A stretch of 64,000 nucleotides of DNA from JAFDZV01 sp035549015 (GTDB taxonomy: Bacteria > Bacteroidota > Ignavibacteria > OLB7): assembly GCA_035549015.1 (NCBI GenBank), contig DASZRW010000029.1, forward strand, positions 1-64,000. The letters are read 5' to 3'. The position numbers and the translations under genes are program-made. Under the pieces are notes generated by a model. It had not been told where the DNA came from and ran no database searches. It worked only from the letters and a program-made list of their open reading frames with translations. Below, piece after piece: positions 63,665-64,000 of this stretch (its first letter is position 1; the number at the start of each line of letters is the position of its first letter).

Positions 63665-64000
63665 ATGCATCAGCCGAACCAACACGTAGAACCGCGGACA
63701 CGTCCCGTTGCGAGCTCTCGCATTTCGATGCGTAGCGAGATCCAGCGAAAGATGATTCATCTCAGCTCCATCTCGATACCCGTCCTCTATGTGTGGGCAA
63801 CACGGCCGTTGATGCTCTGGATCTTCATCCCGCTCACCATTGTCGCGTTCGCAACGGAGTACCTGCGCCTGAACGTGCCTGCGGTTGGTAACTTCATCAA
63901 CACATGGTTTGGTTCGATGCTTCGAACCCACGAGCTTGCCTCGGAGAATTCCAGGCTGAGCGGTGCAACCTATGTGGTGCTGTCTGCCGCGCTCTGCATT
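63665..64000 (+). CDS. CdsA/dolichol-kinase-like membrane protein, N-terminal part (3' truncated by window)
   Basis: An open frame of 112 codons runs from ATG 63665 to the window end; ATG 63728 (MRSEIQRKMIHLSS) is the alternative start, and neither has a good ribosome site. The phrase EIQRKMIHLSSISIPVLYVW, followed by membrane segments (PLMLWIFIPLTIVAFATEYL) and GSMLRTHELASENSRLSGAT then YVVLSAALCI, matches the start of diacylglycerol/dolichol/phytol kinase and phosphatidate cytidylyltransferase-like proteins. The rest is outside the window, so the substrate and CTP site cannot be checked. Confidence 0.7.
   Translation, partial: MHQPNQHVEPRTRPVASSRISMRSEIQRKMIHLSSISIPVLYVWATRPLMLWIFIPLTIVAFATEYLRLNVPAVGNFINTWFGSMLRTHELASENSRLSGATYVVLSAALCI

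Overview
The window is a GC-rich bacterial chromosome segment that looks like the Bacteroidota/Chlorobiota side of the FCB group, most like the Kapabacteria-type lineages. The basis is several large secreted proteins ending in type A type IX secretion (T9SS) sorting domains, TonB-dependent and DUF5686 outer-membrane proteins with carboxypeptidase-regulatory-like N-termini, Omp28-like and DUF6029-like proteins, and TATCTTTG/TATATTTG boxes that fit the Bacteroidota -7 promoter consensus. The lineage call is inference. No rRNA, phage, insertion sequence, integrase or CRISPR array is visible; there is one tRNA, Arg(CCG).

Layout. 1-2.7 kb: three tandem paralogous LuxR-type regulators, the first cut by the window edge. 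3.4-5.4 kb: a cysteine-rich exported protein and an outer-membrane protein. 5.5-12.4 kb (minus strand): rpiB, a small unknown, a DUF5686 outer-membrane protein, a fused E1 alpha/beta 2-oxoacid dehydrogenase, and a DoxX/MarR pair that share a palindromic operator. 13-17.5 kb: B12-dependent ribonucleotide reductase and a His/Gly-repeat lipoprotein. 17.9-20.6 kb (minus): dapB-dapA-rsmG. 20.7-24.1 kb: a family 9 glycosyltransferase, a DUF3108 protein, the tRNA and a TPR membrane protein.

24.3-38.7 kb is the most distinctive region: five T9SS cargo-like genes in a row. They are a 2279-residue beta-helix/Ig-like adhesin, a protein with dockerin-like and cohesin-like segments, a small cohesin-like protein, a 1001-residue cohesin/BACON-like protein and a short one. 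The first four are set off by a textbook terminator and have a codon choice suggesting high expression. 39.2-46.7 kb carries more envelope genes (TonB receptor, TlpA-like thioredoxin, DUF6029 protein, lipoprotein, Omp28-like protein). 46.8-49 kb (minus) has endonuclease III and an aldehyde dehydrogenase. 49.2-57.6 kb has a tetraheme cytochrome lipoprotein, scpA, an scpB with a very acidic tail, a lipoprotein, a stand-alone CTD-like mini-protein, an ABC-2 permease and a double-OmpA protein. 57.9-64 kb has an exported protein whose signal peptide is built of tandem repeats, then tilS-hpt-ftsH, and the start of a CdsA/dolichol-kinase-like membrane enzyme.

Most transcription units end in long GC-rich hairpins, few of which have a T tract. 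No T9SS machinery genes were recognised, so the cargo would depend on machinery encoded elsewhere.
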